From a virus, in the IMG/VR virus record IMGVR_UViG_3300028024_000077, positions 1-64,000 of that record: a stretch of 64,000 bases of DNA; one strand, 5' to 3'. Of the stretch, positions 33,449-41,265 are shown in pieces. The position numbers and the translations under genes are program-made. The notes under the pieces are model-generated. The model was not told the origin of the DNA, did not search any database, and was given only the letters and a program-made list of their open reading frames with translations. How positions within the stretch are numbered: position 1 is the first letter of the stretch; each line of letters opens with the position of its first letter.

Positions 33449-33990
33449 TGACTACGCGCAAAGGCATTGCCGAGCCCAAGGGGCCGGTCACCCAGGATTG
33501 GGTTCACGGCATCACCTTCATGCAACAGACTGTCCTGCTGGCAGCCGTACGTGGCCCGGATGGCGTCAGTAAGTATCATCCGGCCAAGTTCCTCCTTCGC
33601 TGGTATCGGCGTTGTGTCCTCGTATCCGCGATGGATGGGAAGGTGTTGATGACGCCCTATCATTTCGGTGGCGGTTCGTTCACCGGCCCGAGCTATAGCC
33701 CGACCCAGTTAGAGCATGACTGGGAGCCGCAGATGGACGAAGTGGTCGGGAAGTATATCCGAGAGATCGACAGCCTGCCGCATCATGCGATCAGCCACTA
33801 CCTGGGCGCCTTCCAGATCCTCGGCTGCAAGCACCCGGTCGAGAAGGTCAGGAATTGGTGGCGGCGTGTTTACGAGCGCCTGGTTCAAGACCTCAACCTG
33901 CGCCCGGAGTCCGAGGCTGACATGGACAGTCGCCTCGGCGACGATCGCTCGGCCTGGCTGGCGCGCAACGATGTGGCAAAGGTTGACTGA
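33448..33990 (+). CDS. Hypothetical protein
   Basis: A 180-aa protein rich in Trp/Tyr (KFLLRWYRRCVLVSAMDGKV; LEHDWEPQMDEVVG) without known motifs. TAATG overlap upstream and TGATG overlap downstream place it in the methyltransferase-HD operon. Confidence 0.5.
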   Translation: MTTRKGIAEPKGPVTQDWVHGITFMQQTVLLAAVRGPDGVSKYHPAKFLLRWYRRCVLVSAMDGKVLMTPYHFGGGSFTGPSYSPTQLEHDWEPQMDEVVGKYIREIDSLPHHAISHYLGAFQILGCKHPVEKVRNWWRRVYERLVQDLNLRPESEADMDSRLGDDRSAWLARNDVAKVD

Positions 33991-34574
33991 TGCTGATCAG
34001 TGATCTGGAACGCCGGGCGATGGAATTTGCCTACGAGGCGCACGAAGGGCAAGACCGCAAATATAACGGGATGCCCTACATCATTCACCCGGCGGAGGTG
34101 GTCAGTATCCTGCGGGCTGTTGACCCGCACCCGGCTATGCTGGCGGCGGCCTGGCTGCATGACGTGGTGGAAGATTGCGAGATCACGAACGAGGCAATCC
34201 GCGAAGAGTTTGGCGATGAGGTCGCCGATCTTGTGGATTGGGTGACCGACCCCGAGCCCTACCGCGACCCATCCTATGGCAACCGCGCCAAGCGGAAAGA
34301 GGCTATTCGAATGCGGCTCGGTATGGCGCCAGTCGATGCTCAGAACATCAAGGTGGCGGATCTCATGTCCAACACCCGCTCGATCATCGCCTATGATAAG
34401 GGCTTCGCCAAGATCTACCTCCCTGAAAAGGACGCGTTGCTGGCGACGTTGACCAAGGCGCACCAGATTTTGCGGATGCAGGCATACGATTTGCTCGGCA
34501 AAGCCGTGGCAGAACTGGATCAATTCGAGTTGAACCTCGAACAAATGAAGCGCCGCACGCTGCCGACGTGTTGA
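33990..34574 (+). CDS. HD-domain hydrolase, SpoT/MESH1-like
   Basis: A 194-aa protein. The RelA/SpoT-type HD domain is clear: AYEAHEGQDRKYNGMPYIIH (about residues 14-33), then AWLHDVVEDCEI (about 53-64) and KVADLMSNTRSI with the later Asp. Stand-alone versions (MESH1 type) hydrolyse ppGpp or NADPH. In a phage it could remove the starvation alarmone or act on nucleotides. It is the last gene of the operon begun by the methyltransferase. Confidence 0.8.
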   Translation: MLISDLERRAMEFAYEAHEGQDRKYNGMPYIIHPAEVVSILRAVDPHPAMLAAAWLHDVVEDCEITNEAIREEFGDEVADLVDWVTDPEPYRDPSYGNRAKRKEAIRMRLGMAPVDAQNIKVADLMSNTRSIIAYDKGFAKIYLPEKDALLATLTKAHQILRMQAYDLLGKAVAELDQFELNLEQMKRRTLPTC

Positions 34575-34627
34575 AAGCAGCCGGCAGCTAGGTCACAATG
34601 GGATAGGTCAGTAGGGAGAAACGAGCC

Positions 34628-34939
34628 ATGAAATGGGTGCTTGCGGCAGTTGTGGCGTTAGGATCGGCGGCGTTTGCAGATATGGCCGCAGCCGATGGCT
34701 ACATCATCCCCAATGGCATGGGTGGCTATAACGTCTACAGTCCAAGTGGCAACCTGAAATACCAGGTTGTGCCAAACGCCACTGGTGCTGTCGTGGTCGA
34801 TCGCCACGGCAACCACGTCGAGACGTTATATAACTTCGATCAGCAATCTGATCAGGATCTGACCAACCCTTATAGCTCCAATGATGTTGATCCGGCCTAT
34901 CAGGATCAAGGCGACGACGGCAGCGAAGATACCCAGTAA
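34628..34939 (+). CDS. Secreted small protein
   Basis: A 103-aa protein with a clear N-terminal signal peptide (MKWVLAAVVALGSAAFADMA, cleavage after an AxA-like site near residue 20). An exported domain has GYIIPNGMGGYNVYSPSGN and an acidic Asp/Gln-rich tail. GGGAG ribosome site. A periplasmic product, perhaps affecting envelope or superinfection. Family unknown. Confidence 0.6.
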   Translation: MKWVLAAVVALGSAAFADMAAADGYIIPNGMGGYNVYSPSGNLKYQVVPNATGAVVVDRHGNHVETLYNFDQQSDQDLTNPYSSNDVDPAYQDQGDDGSEDTQ

Positions 34940-34973
34940 ATAGCGGGTCTTCCAGTTTGTAACGCCAATATCT

Positions 34974-35022
34974 ATGCGTCACTATCATCATGTCAGCGCA
35001 ACGAAGCGCAGACAGTGACGCA
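34974..35022. promoter_or_regulatory. Nested leader hairpin
   Basis: Outer stem TGCGTCACT/AGTGACGCA encloses inner stem TGTC-A-GCGC/GCGC-A-GACA. It lies just before the GGAGCTAGAC leader of the gene at 35041, where no 16-bp palindrome site is present. It could be an operator for another regulator or an mRNA structure. Confidence 0.6.
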
Positions 35023-35040
35023 AACAACAAGGAGCTAGAC

Positions 35041-35874
35041 ATGCCCAACCCGACGACTGACACCGTCAAGGTGTCGCCCGCCGTTCCGGCCGCCGTGCTG
35101 GACGAGAATTTGCTCGATACGATTGACGCTGAGGAAGCGACGGTCGATGAAACGAGCCTGACCGACGAGGAGCTTGCGCTCATGGACGAAGCGATGGTCA
35201 TCGACGGCACGGCCGAGGAAGTGACCGATGAGACGCTTTCCGCCGAGGACGAAGCGCTGCTCTCGGAAATCTCCACCGAGATCGAAGCCGAGGAGATGCG
35301 CGCCGAGACCTACAAGGAGGCGGACGCCGGGGCCGACGTGAAGTCTGCCGAGGAAGTTGCCGCCGAGGCGCCGAAGAAGGCCCGCAAGGCACGGGAAGCC
35401 ACGCCCGCCGGCGAGAAGAAGCCGCGCGAGCCGCGCCCGACCTTCGAGCATCGCTCCGATGCTTTGCTGCATCGCATCGGCGGGCGGGAAAACCTGCTGT
35501 TCGTCTCTGGCGATCTGCATCTCGACCCCGGCGCCCTGGCGCAGAAGCGCGACGACTTCCTGGCGGAAGTTAACAGCACGGCCAAGAAGGTGCAGGAGAA
35601 GGTCATCAATCTTTTCGCTGCTGCCAACGGCAAGGCGAAGCTGTCCGAATACAGCAAGATCGCCATCAATCTGCTCGCCGAGAGCGAGACTACTTCGAAG
35701 GCGATTTACGAGGCGATGCTGGCGGCGAAGTATTCGACCGGCACGGCGCGCAGCCAGAGCCAGCAGATGATGAATTTGCTGCCGCTGGTGGGCATCGCCA
35801 CCCGCGACAAGAACGTCCTCAAGCTGAACAAGGACAGCGTCCTGTTTGTCGCACTCACCAAGACCGCCGAGTAA
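35041..35874 (+). CDS. Acidic N-terminus protein with TAxSQxS C-terminal domain
   Basis: A 277-aa protein. Residues 1-110 are strongly acidic and probably disordered (many EE/DE). A basic Lys/Arg/Ala/Pro linker (about 115-135) follows, then a helical C-terminal domain containing TARSQSQQMMNLL and LKLNKDSVLF. The TAxSQ(A/S)S core recurs in the proteins at 47063 and 50213, which also share the GGAGCTAGACA leader. I therefore see a phage-internal paralogous family. ATG 35041 directly follows the leader. Function unknown; a strong leader suggests abundant product. Confidence 0.6.
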   Translation: MPNPTTDTVKVSPAVPAAVLDENLLDTIDAEEATVDETSLTDEELALMDEAMVIDGTAEEVTDETLSAEDEALLSEISTEIEAEEMRAETYKEADAGADVKSAEEVAAEAPKKARKAREATPAGEKKPREPRPTFEHRSDALLHRIGGRENLLFVSGDLHLDPGALAQKRDDFLAEVNSTAKKVQEKVINLFAAANGKAKLSEYSKIAINLLAESETTSKAIYEAMLAAKYSTGTARSQSQQMMNLLPLVGIATRDKNVLKLNKDSVLFVALTKTAE

Positions 35875-35881
35875 TCGAGTA

Positions 35882-35905
35882 GGGGCGGGGCCAGCTCCCC
35901 GCCCC
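35882..35905 (+). terminator. Terminator hairpin
   Basis: GGGGCGGGG/CCCCGCCCC, a perfect 9-bp stem with 6-base loop right after the stop codon of the acidic protein. Weak T content follows. Confidence 0.65.
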
Positions 35906-35926
35906 CTTGACTTTGCGGCGCAAGGT

Positions 35927-35942
35927 AAGTAAACGATTACTT
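35927..35942. promoter_or_regulatory. 16-bp palindrome site (perfect, symmetric) abutting a start codon
   Basis: AAGTAA-ACGA-TTACTT ends one base before the ATG at 35943. Confidence 0.75.
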
Positions 35943-36110
35943 ATGAGAGCGATGTTCCGCTTCCTCATGATCACCGCGTTCCTGATCGGCTACGGCCATC
36001 ATGTGGTGCATTGCTATTTGACCGGGAAGTGGATCGCGCTGGTCTTCGGCGCAGTCGTGTTCCCGGCTGGAGTTCTTCACGGCTACGGCCTGTGGTTTGG
36101 ATGGTTCTAA
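35943..36110 (+). CDS. Small membrane protein
   Basis: A 55-aa protein with two hydrophobic stretches (FRFLMITAFLIGYGHHVVHC and ALVFGAVVFPAGVLHGYGLW). The first ATG directly follows a palindrome site and lacks a Shine-Dalgarno sequence, so translation may be leaderless. An internal ATG at 35952 is an alternative. The stop overlaps the ribosome site of the next gene. Confidence 0.45.
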   Translation: MRAMFRFLMITAFLIGYGHHVVHCYLTGKWIALVFGAVVFPAGVLHGYGLWFGWF

Positions 36111-36123
36111 GGAGGGGTTTGAC

Positions 36124-36513
36124 GTGGAGCTTCGCGCAGCGGTGAAAGCCGAATTTAGCAGGATGCTGGATGGCGGCGACTATCGCGAGGGCTTCTGGCA
36201 GGGGCTCTATGAGCCGTCGCGCCAGGAGATGTATCGGGCCCGGTTGGTTCGGGACAGTGAACTGCATACGTTGGATGCTTACGCCAAGATGCTCGAAATG
36301 GCTGCTGCGCCCGGCGACGTGAAAGCCAAGCGCGCAGCGCGCAAAGCGCGCGAGAAAGCCCGCAAGTTCGAAGGCGTCCTGCGCCAGCGCCGGTATGGGT
36401 GGGTGACAGATCCAATTACCCGAGAGTGGCAGGCGAGTGTGCAGTGGATCACGGATGCGCGCGACGCTGCCGTCTACATACAGCGAATGAACAACCAGTT
36501 TCCCAAGGGTTGA
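36124..36513 (+). CDS. Hypothetical basic protein
   Basis: A 129-aa protein from a GTG start, chosen for the ideal AAGGAGG upstream. Helical, with a very basic Lys/Arg/Ala stretch in the middle (DVKAKRAARKAREKARKFEG) and a Trp-containing end. Could bind nucleic acid. No family is recognised. Confidence 0.55.
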   Translation: MELRAAVKAEFSRMLDGGDYREGFWQGLYEPSRQEMYRARLVRDSELHTLDAYAKMLEMAAAPGDVKAKRAARKAREKARKFEGVLRQRRYGWVTDPITREWQASVQWITDARDAAVYIQRMNNQFPKG

Positions 36514-37111
36514 TCGCCCCAGGGAGTGAGGATCAGCGGCGTGGAAGGAACACGCTAATCAGAGGTGCGAGAGCCCATCCGGTGTAGCGATACGGCGCGG
36601 GTGTAGCTGCCGAGATGAGTATGGTTAGGCAGCGGAGAAGGCAAATAAAACGAGGCGTCGTCACCAACACGCCTATCGCCCTCATAGTCGGTATCAAGCC
36701 CGATCTGATCCTCACATGAACAACGAGGCAGCGGTGAACGGCAAATCCAGCGTGAGCCTGAGTGATCGCGCAAATAGGCGCACAGGCAAGCAATAGCGCA
36801 AATCTGTCGTGACCAGGCCGGGAGAGTAGCGGCCAACTAACCGCCCATGCGGCGAGCTGAGACGACCAAGACCCGGTGGCCGGGCACAGTCGGTTCTCTG
36901 GCCTGATCCCGAGTACGTGCAGGGGCAGGGTGGAGGCCCAAAACTCTGCGAGTAGCTGTCGCAGAACAGGTCTCAGCTCACCGGATCGGCGGCCGGAATG
37001 CGGCGGCGCAGACTTGGAGTGAAGGGGTTCGACCCAGTCCCGAGAGGGTATCGCCAAGGCAAACGTGAGATGTGTCTCAACGCCGATCTCGATTTCACTA
37101 AGGAGGATAAA
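36514..37111. other. 598-bp stretch without a clear gene; possible structured RNA
   Basis: No plus-strand frame with a good ribosome site is seen. Two tiny coupled frames exist (from 36613, 34 codons, and from about 36713, 26 codons, sharing ATGA), unsupported otherwise. Between about 36810 and 37060 the DNA is GC-rich with nested complementarity: CAGGCC pairs with GGCCTG, and CCCGG-TGG-CCGGG is internal. A minus-strand open frame spans it but has implausible composition. A noncoding RNA is possible; I do not recognise a class. Confidence 0.3.
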
Positions 37112-37567
37112 TTGAATTTCGAAGAACGATTGGAGAAGCGCCCACGGCGCACAGTCCTGGGCATTCTCCTCTCCGGCGTAGCGATCATTGCCGTCGTCAG
37201 CGCCGCAAGCTGGGGCATTCGCATGGTGATGTATCCCGTCCAGCAGGCCGGCCGCATCATGGAGAAGACGCTCGATGCGGACAACGTCATCGGCAATTAC
37301 GAATGGTTCAAGCAGCAAGTCCAGGACGTGAAAGCGATGGATACGCGGCTTGCTGCCGCCCGCCAGTCGCTCGACAGCTACCGAGCCTCTGCCGGCGACC
37401 GCTCCAAGTGGGGTTTTGAGGAGAAGCAGGAAGAGGCTCGCTTGAACGCGATCGTCCTCGGTCTCCAAGGCCAGCGCGCCGGCATGGTCGCCGAATACAA
37501 CGCCAAGAGCCAGATGGAAAATCGGGCGTTGTTCAAGACCCGCGATCTCCCCGACACCCTCGAATAA
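37112..37567 (+). CDS. Membrane protein with periplasmic coiled region
   Basis: A 151-aa protein from TTG with AAGGAGG ideally spaced. One transmembrane segment (about 18-38, TVLGILLSGVAIIAVVSAAS) is followed by a long helical, charged C-terminal region (SRQSLDSYRAS-type repeats of helix). It is adjacent to a secreted protein gene (13-bp gap), suggesting an envelope pair, possibly a lysis or exclusion function. Not recognised. Confidence 0.6.
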   Translation: MNFEERLEKRPRRTVLGILLSGVAIIAVVSAASWGIRMVMYPVQQAGRIMEKTLDADNVIGNYEWFKQQVQDVKAMDTRLAAARQSLDSYRASAGDRSKWGFEEKQEEARLNAIVLGLQGQRAGMVAEYNAKSQMENRALFKTRDLPDTLE

Positions 37568-37580
37568 GGACAAGAGGCAC

Positions 37581-38111
37581 ATGAAGAAGAACTGGATGAA
37601 ATACGCCGCCATCGCCGCCTGTATGCCGTTGCTGATGGCGAACGAAGGTTGTGAGGCGCAGCCCTCGGCCAAGGCGATCGAGCAAGCAGCTATCGCCAAT
37701 AATCAGCAGCGCCTCATCAACGACATTCCGCCACCGCAGCTCAAGACCTCCTTGGAGCGGAAGAACCTGGTCGAGCGCCTGCAACGCATCAACCAGCAGA
37801 ACATGAGCGGCTGTATCTATCTGATCAGCCAGGGCACGATCATGGCCATGTATCCGGTGCGGGGCAAGGTCACGTCGCTGAATGCCTATCTGATGGGCGC
37901 CGAGCAGGTCGAATATCACTCGGACGCCGGTGGTGGCAATGTGACGCTGGAACAGCCTGATTTCGACGGCGCATATGGCAAGAACGCCGATGGTGTCTTC
38001 TTCTTCACGGCCGACACCAACAGCTATGTCGAATGGCAGGGTGAATACTTGTTCACCGACCAGTGCCTGCCCATGAACCAACAGCCGAAGTTGGTTCGTG
38101 AGGTCAAGTAG
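37581..38111 (+). CDS. Exported hypothetical protein
   Basis: A 176-aa protein with a signal peptide (MKKNWMKYAAIAACMPLLMA). A Cys at residue 24 after ANEG is only a poor lipobox. The mature part is helical and then beta (GCIYLISQGTIMAMYPVRGK), ending in an acidic patch. Follows the membrane protein in the same operon. Similar small lipoprotein-like phage proteins exist, but I cannot name a family. Confidence 0.6.
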   Translation: MKKNWMKYAAIAACMPLLMANEGCEAQPSAKAIEQAAIANNQQRLINDIPPPQLKTSLERKNLVERLQRINQQNMSGCIYLISQGTIMAMYPVRGKVTSLNAYLMGAEQVEYHSDAGGGNVTLEQPDFDGAYGKNADGVFFFTADTNSYVEWQGEYLFTDQCLPMNQQPKLVREVK

Positions 38112-38133
38112 GGCGAATTTTGCCCGAAACGAT

Positions 38134-38149
38134 AAGTAATCAATGACTT
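38134..38149. promoter_or_regulatory. 16-bp palindrome site (perfect)
   Basis: AAGTAA-TCAA-TGACTT, preceded by TTGCCC 18 bases before the right half. Confidence 0.8.
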
Positions 38150-38150
38150 A

Positions 38151-38176
38151 TGGATGGCGCATCGCTGCGCCATCCA
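38151..38176. promoter_or_regulatory. Perfect 11-bp leader hairpin
   Basis: TGGATGGCGCA-TCGC-TGCGCCATCCA lies between the palindrome site and the GGAGGG ribosome site of the next gene. No T-run. Confidence 0.7.
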
Positions 38177-38191
38177 GTGATCGGAGGGACT

Positions 38192-38917
38192 ATGATCCGC
38201 TACGGAAACGACGTTCCGCTTCTTCTGCGCCTTATCGGCTGCCGCGAGACGGGGCGGGAATATCGGTTCAACTGGGGAAGCTTTGAACCGCGCTTTGGAC
38301 TTGCTCTCGGCGTCGGCTGCTCACCCGCAGATGATAGCGATGGTCGGGCGAGCCTCTACTTCACGGCCGGTTGGGGCAAATTCTTCATCAAGCTGTGGCG
38401 CGGCTCCGCCTGGCAGCATGACGATATGTGGGAGAGCTATAGCTTCTCCCTCGATCCCGACTGCCACAGCAGCATCCACCTGAATTGGGGTAAGCGCTGC
38501 AAGATCGTCGATCTGCCGTGGGAGTGGCGGCAGGTGCGCCATGAAGTGCAGCGCCGGGATGGCTCCTGGACGCCGCTTCTGCCGCATTACGGCACGAGGG
38601 CCAATGACTGGCAGCCGCGCGATGACGGCCGGCACAAGACGGCCCACGAATACACCTACAAGCTCAGGAACGGCGGCGTGCAGCACGTCATCGCCACGAT
38701 CTACGTGGAACGTCGCGAGTGGCGCTGGAAGGCTTTCAAATGGCTGCCGTTTCCACGCATGCGCTGCCAAGCGATCGACGTGAATTTCAATGCTGAGGTC
38801 GGCGAGCGCGCCGGGTCTTGGAAGGGCGGTTGCATTGGCTGCTCCTACGAGATGAAGCCAGGCGAAACGCCAGAAGACACCCTTCGTCGCATGGAGCGGG
38901 AGCGCACGTTCCGATGA
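38192..38917 (+). CDS. Hypothetical protein, Trp/Arg-rich
   Basis: A 241-aa protein with an unusually high content of Trp, Arg and Gly (FTAGWGKFFIKLWRGSAWQ; IYVERREWRWKAFKWLPF). Predominantly beta. No signal peptide. Not recognised; I recall similar 'hypothetical' proteins from alphaproteobacterial phages without a function. Palindrome site and leader hairpin upstream, ATGA overlap with the next gene. Confidence 0.55.
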   Translation: MIRYGNDVPLLLRLIGCRETGREYRFNWGSFEPRFGLALGVGCSPADDSDGRASLYFTAGWGKFFIKLWRGSAWQHDDMWESYSFSLDPDCHSSIHLNWGKRCKIVDLPWEWRQVRHEVQRRDGSWTPLLPHYGTRANDWQPRDDGRHKTAHEYTYKLRNGGVQHVIATIYVERREWRWKAFKWLPFPRMRCQAIDVNFNAEVGERAGSWKGGCIGCSYEMKPGETPEDTLRRMERERTFR

Positions 38918-39099
38918 GCGATCTCAGAATGTGGAGCTATTGGCGGGACAAGAACGGCCACGAGGATGCCTTGACTGATTACTTCCCCGAGGTCGTCGCC
39001 GCCAATCCCGATCTGCAACAGGCGCTTTACAGCATCCGCGCCGCCAAAGCGCTGATCGATCAGACCATGACCCGGCTCGAAGCCGAGGCTAACGACTAA
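38914..39099 (+). CDS. Hypothetical 61-aa protein
   Basis: A small acidic helical protein (MSDLRMWSYWRDKNGHEDAL) coupled to the previous gene by ATGA. The C-terminal half is a single helix (YSIRAAKALIDQTMTRLEAE). Unknown. Confidence 0.5.
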   Translation: MSDLRMWSYWRDKNGHEDALTDYFPEVVAANPDLQQALYSIRAAKALIDQTMTRLEAEAND

Positions 39100-39138
39100 G
39101 ACGCCCAATCACCACCCATCAAGACAGGAGAACGAAAC

Positions 39139-39660
39139 ATGGCAGGCAATCTGCTCGCCACTATTGTCGCCCTTGTTCTGGGTCATCAGGAGCCCGGCAG
39201 CATCCAGGAACTCATTTACCGTGAGGACGTGGTGTGCATGGCGGAAAACGTCTATCACGAGGCGCGCGGCGAGCCGGTTCAAGGCCAGGTCGCCGTCGCC
39301 AACGTGACGCTCAACCGTGTGAAGGCCGGCAAGTGGGCCGACACGGTCTGCGATGTGGTCTTTCAATCGCAACAGTTCGAGTGGACGATCTCCTATAAAG
39401 CCAGAGACAGTCCGAAAGACCGCGTCGCTTGGTCGGTAGCGCTCAGTATCTCGGCCATGGTCTACACAGGCATCATCGAAGACCAGACCAGAGGAGCGAC
39501 CTACTTCTACGCGCCCAAGAAAGTCCACCCGAAATGGGCAAAGCAGATGACCCGCATCACGCGGATTGGCGACCACCTCTTCCTGAAAGAAGATCCCGCC
39601 AAGAAGGCGACCAAGCAATCGACTGCTAAGCACAAGAGCAAAGCCCCGGCCAAGCCGTAG
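39139..39660 (+). CDS. SleB/CwlJ-like cell-wall hydrolase
   Basis: A 173-aa Hydrolase_2-type enzyme: VCMAENVYHEARGEP (catalytic Glu region, about residues 32-46) and QVAVANVTLNRVKAG (about 50-64) are diagnostic of the SleB/CwlJ peptidoglycan-cleaving domain. The N-terminus is mildly hydrophobic (NLLATIVALVLGH), possibly a signal-arrest or export signal. The C-terminal tail is Lys/Ala-rich. It could be the endolysin, but lies in the early/unknown region far from terminase and without a clear holin. AGGAG ribosome site. Confidence 0.8.
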   Translation: MAGNLLATIVALVLGHQEPGSIQELIYREDVVCMAENVYHEARGEPVQGQVAVANVTLNRVKAGKWADTVCDVVFQSQQFEWTISYKARDSPKDRVAWSVALSISAMVYTGIIEDQTRGATYFYAPKKVHPKWAKQMTRITRIGDHLFLKEDPAKKATKQSTAKHKSKAPAKP

Positions 39661-39679
39661 GGAAGCTCATTAGAACGCG

Positions 39680-39757
39680 CTAGAGCGCCGTCTAACTTTC
39701 AGCCGTCACAATGACGCGCCGTTAGCTAGACGGCGCTCTAGACGCTTTAAAAACGGC
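39680..39757. repeat. Palindromic repeat element, copy 1
   Basis: CTAGAGCGCCGTCTA (39680-39694) is the exact reverse complement of TAGACGGCGCTCTAG (39727-39741), with AC/GT continuing the stem. The right side continues into CTTTAAAAACGGC, nearly identical to the element ending at 48917. It follows the hydrolase gene and could act as terminator, together with the small GGCCC/GGGCC hairpin after it. Confidence 0.65.
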
Positions 39758-39859
39758 CCTCCAGGGGCCTTTCATTTCTCCTCGCTCCCACTCAAAGCCC
39801 AACCCGCATATCCACAAGCGGGCCGTCACTCTGATTTCAGAGACAAGACGGAGGCGGCT

Positions 39860-40252
39860 ATGACCGACTGGAACAAAGAGCGCATCCAAGAGCTGATCGT
39901 GACCAACGATGCCGCCGTGAAGAAGGCGCTGTTGGTGATCTTCAACAATCAGACGGCCGATGAGCGGAGCGCGGAAGCGACCCACGACCGCAACAATATC
40001 GGCTTCACCGGCGTCGATGCCAAGATCATGACGAGCTTCGCCAAGCAGCTCATTGGGCGGGGCTTCCTCTCGTCGAAGCAACTCGCGATCGCTCGCCGGA
40101 AGCTGCCGAAATACTGGCGCCAACTTAAGCAGGAGATTATCCGCCGGGAGGAGACCGGAGTCGTGGTCGCGCCCAAGCCGGTCGCGCAGCCTACGCCCGT
40201 CCCGATGCCTGTCGAGCCCCTGCAGGGCGAGATCTTTGGCTCGTTTTCGTGA
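39860..40252 (+). CDS. Hypothetical protein
   Basis: A 130-aa protein. The helical domain (NDAAVKKALLVIFNNQTADE; IMTSFAKQLIGRGFLSSKQL) is followed by a Val/Pro-rich tail ending GEIFGSFS. GGAGG ribosome site. Helical patterns of this sort occur in phage proteins of unknown function; no motif can be assigned. Confidence 0.55.
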   Translation: MTDWNKERIQELIVTNDAAVKKALLVIFNNQTADERSAEATHDRNNIGFTGVDAKIMTSFAKQLIGRGFLSSKQLAIARRKLPKYWRQLKQEIIRREETGVVVAPKPVAQPTPVPMPVEPLQGEIFGSFS

Positions 40253-40521
40253 CAATCCGCGGACTGCCAATATTAACGTAACCTTAATATCGGCAGCGGC
40301 ATGACATTGAGATATATCAATGGCTTAGCGTCGATAGCATTAACGTAACACTAACAAAATGTCCCCCAATGTTGTGGCTTTTTCCATGGAAAAAATTTTG
40401 GGTGTGACATCGGCAAAGCAGGCGTCAGTGGGTTGGCAAAATTAAGTAACCGATGACTTCCTATTTCGCTTGCCAAAAGATAAGCAGTAACTTACTAGTC
40501 AGCGCAAACGAGGAGGTCGTT
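40253..40521. promoter_or_regulatory. Leader region with hairpin, repeats and two palindrome sites
   Basis: Gene-free. CTGCCAATATTAA (40264-40276) pairs with TTAATATCGGCAG (40284-40296) apart from one mismatch. ATTAACGTAAC occurs twice (40272 and 40339). TTTTTCCATGGAAAAA is a perfect palindrome near 40379. A perfect 16-bp site AAGTAA-CCGA-TGACTT lies at 40444-40459 and a degenerate one at 40482-40497. Confidence 0.6.
40444..40459. promoter_or_regulatory. 16-bp palindrome site (perfect)
   Basis: AAGTAA-CCGA-TGACTT; a second, degenerate site follows 38 bp downstream, before the operon of small coupled genes. Confidence 0.8.
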
Positions 40522-40845
40522 ATGAGCACAGGCTACCAAGTGGCCTACCGGATCGGAGGGCATATGAGCTTCATCTGGCATCTCAGTGAGGTGCTGGAGA
40601 CCGAGGAGAAGGCCCAGAAGCGGCGCGACCGCCACTGCAAAGAGGGCTTCTTCGCCACCTACGATGAGGCGAGCTTCTTCGAGCGGTTTGGCAAGCCGGA
40701 CAGCTTCTTCTACTGCGTCTGGCAGGAGAAGCTGGACATGCGCCTGCGCGAGACCGAGGCGGTGGAGCGCAAGAGCAAGATCCTCAAGGTGCTCAACCTG
40801 GCTGGCATCGATCTGACCAACGTCAGTATCGAGGTGGCAGCATGA
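40522..40845 (+). CDS. Hypothetical protein, first of the small-gene operon
   Basis: A 107-aa protein (MSTGYQVAYRIGGHMSFIWH) with a charged helical middle and a C-terminal KILKVLNLAGIDLTNVSIEV. GAGGAGG ribosome site. It opens a run of some 15 tiny genes mostly joined by stop/start overlaps. Unknown. Confidence 0.55.
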   Translation: MSTGYQVAYRIGGHMSFIWHLSEVLETEEKAQKRRDRHCKEGFFATYDEASFFERFGKPDSFFYCVWQEKLDMRLRETEAVERKSKILKVLNLAGIDLTNVSIEVAA

Positions 40846-41048
40846 TGACTGTCCGCGAGCTGATGCGCGCTCTGGCGCAGTATCCCTATCCCGATAGCCC
40901 CGTGGTCTTCAACAACGAGAAGGGTCAGCGCGTGCCCGTGGCCGTCAGCTCGGACGAGCGCGGCATCGTTCTGTATGAGCCATTCAACGGCTATCAACAG
41001 CCGCATAACGTCACGCCATTTGGCCATCGGGTCGAGAGGCAGCGCTGA
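40842..41048 (+). CDS. Hypothetical small protein
   Basis: A 68-aa protein (MMTVRELMRALAQYPYPDSP) with a beta-hairpin-rich body. Similar short 'MTVxELxxxLxxYPxD' proteins are common in phages and have no assigned role. ATGA overlap with the previous gene; a second ATG at 40845 is equally possible. Confidence 0.55.
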   Translation: MMTVRELMRALAQYPYPDSPVVFNNEKGQRVPVAVSSDERGIVLYEPFNGYQQPHNVTPFGHRVERQR

Positions 41049-41049
41049 C

Positions 41050-41265
41050 ATGAAGTCGGGTTGGCTCACATTCGAGAGGCGCCTCGCGATCAAGGGCATC
41101 CCGTTGCCGGAATGGATGGCTGGCATCGAGTTTCGTGACGCTGCCGGCCAGGTGGTTGGTAAGCTCGAAGGCTTGAAGATCCGAGCCGGCGAGGGTCTGA
41201 TCGAAGCCATCAAGCGCGCGACGCCGGTAGGCTGCTACGCGGTCATGGATGGATCGAAGATCTGA
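41050..41265 (+). CDS. Hypothetical small protein
   Basis: A 71-aa protein (MKSGWLTFERRLAIKGIPLP) of mixed alpha/beta pattern. One base after the previous stop and TGATG overlap downstream. Unknown. Confidence 0.5.
   Translation: MKSGWLTFERRLAIKGIPLPEWMAGIEFRDAAGQVVGKLEGLKIRAGEGLIEAIKRATPVGCYAVMDGSKI

Noticed and set aside
36990-37060. tRNA- or tmRNA-like segment (GGGGTTCGACCC)
   Set aside because: The GGTTCGA word resembles a T loop, but the required 5-bp T stem, acceptor and anticodon arms cannot be formed.
36533-37699. 388-codon minus-strand open frame over the unexplained gap
   Set aside because: Cys/Trp/Arg-rich composition, no ribosome site, and it continues as antisense through two well-supported plus-strand genes.
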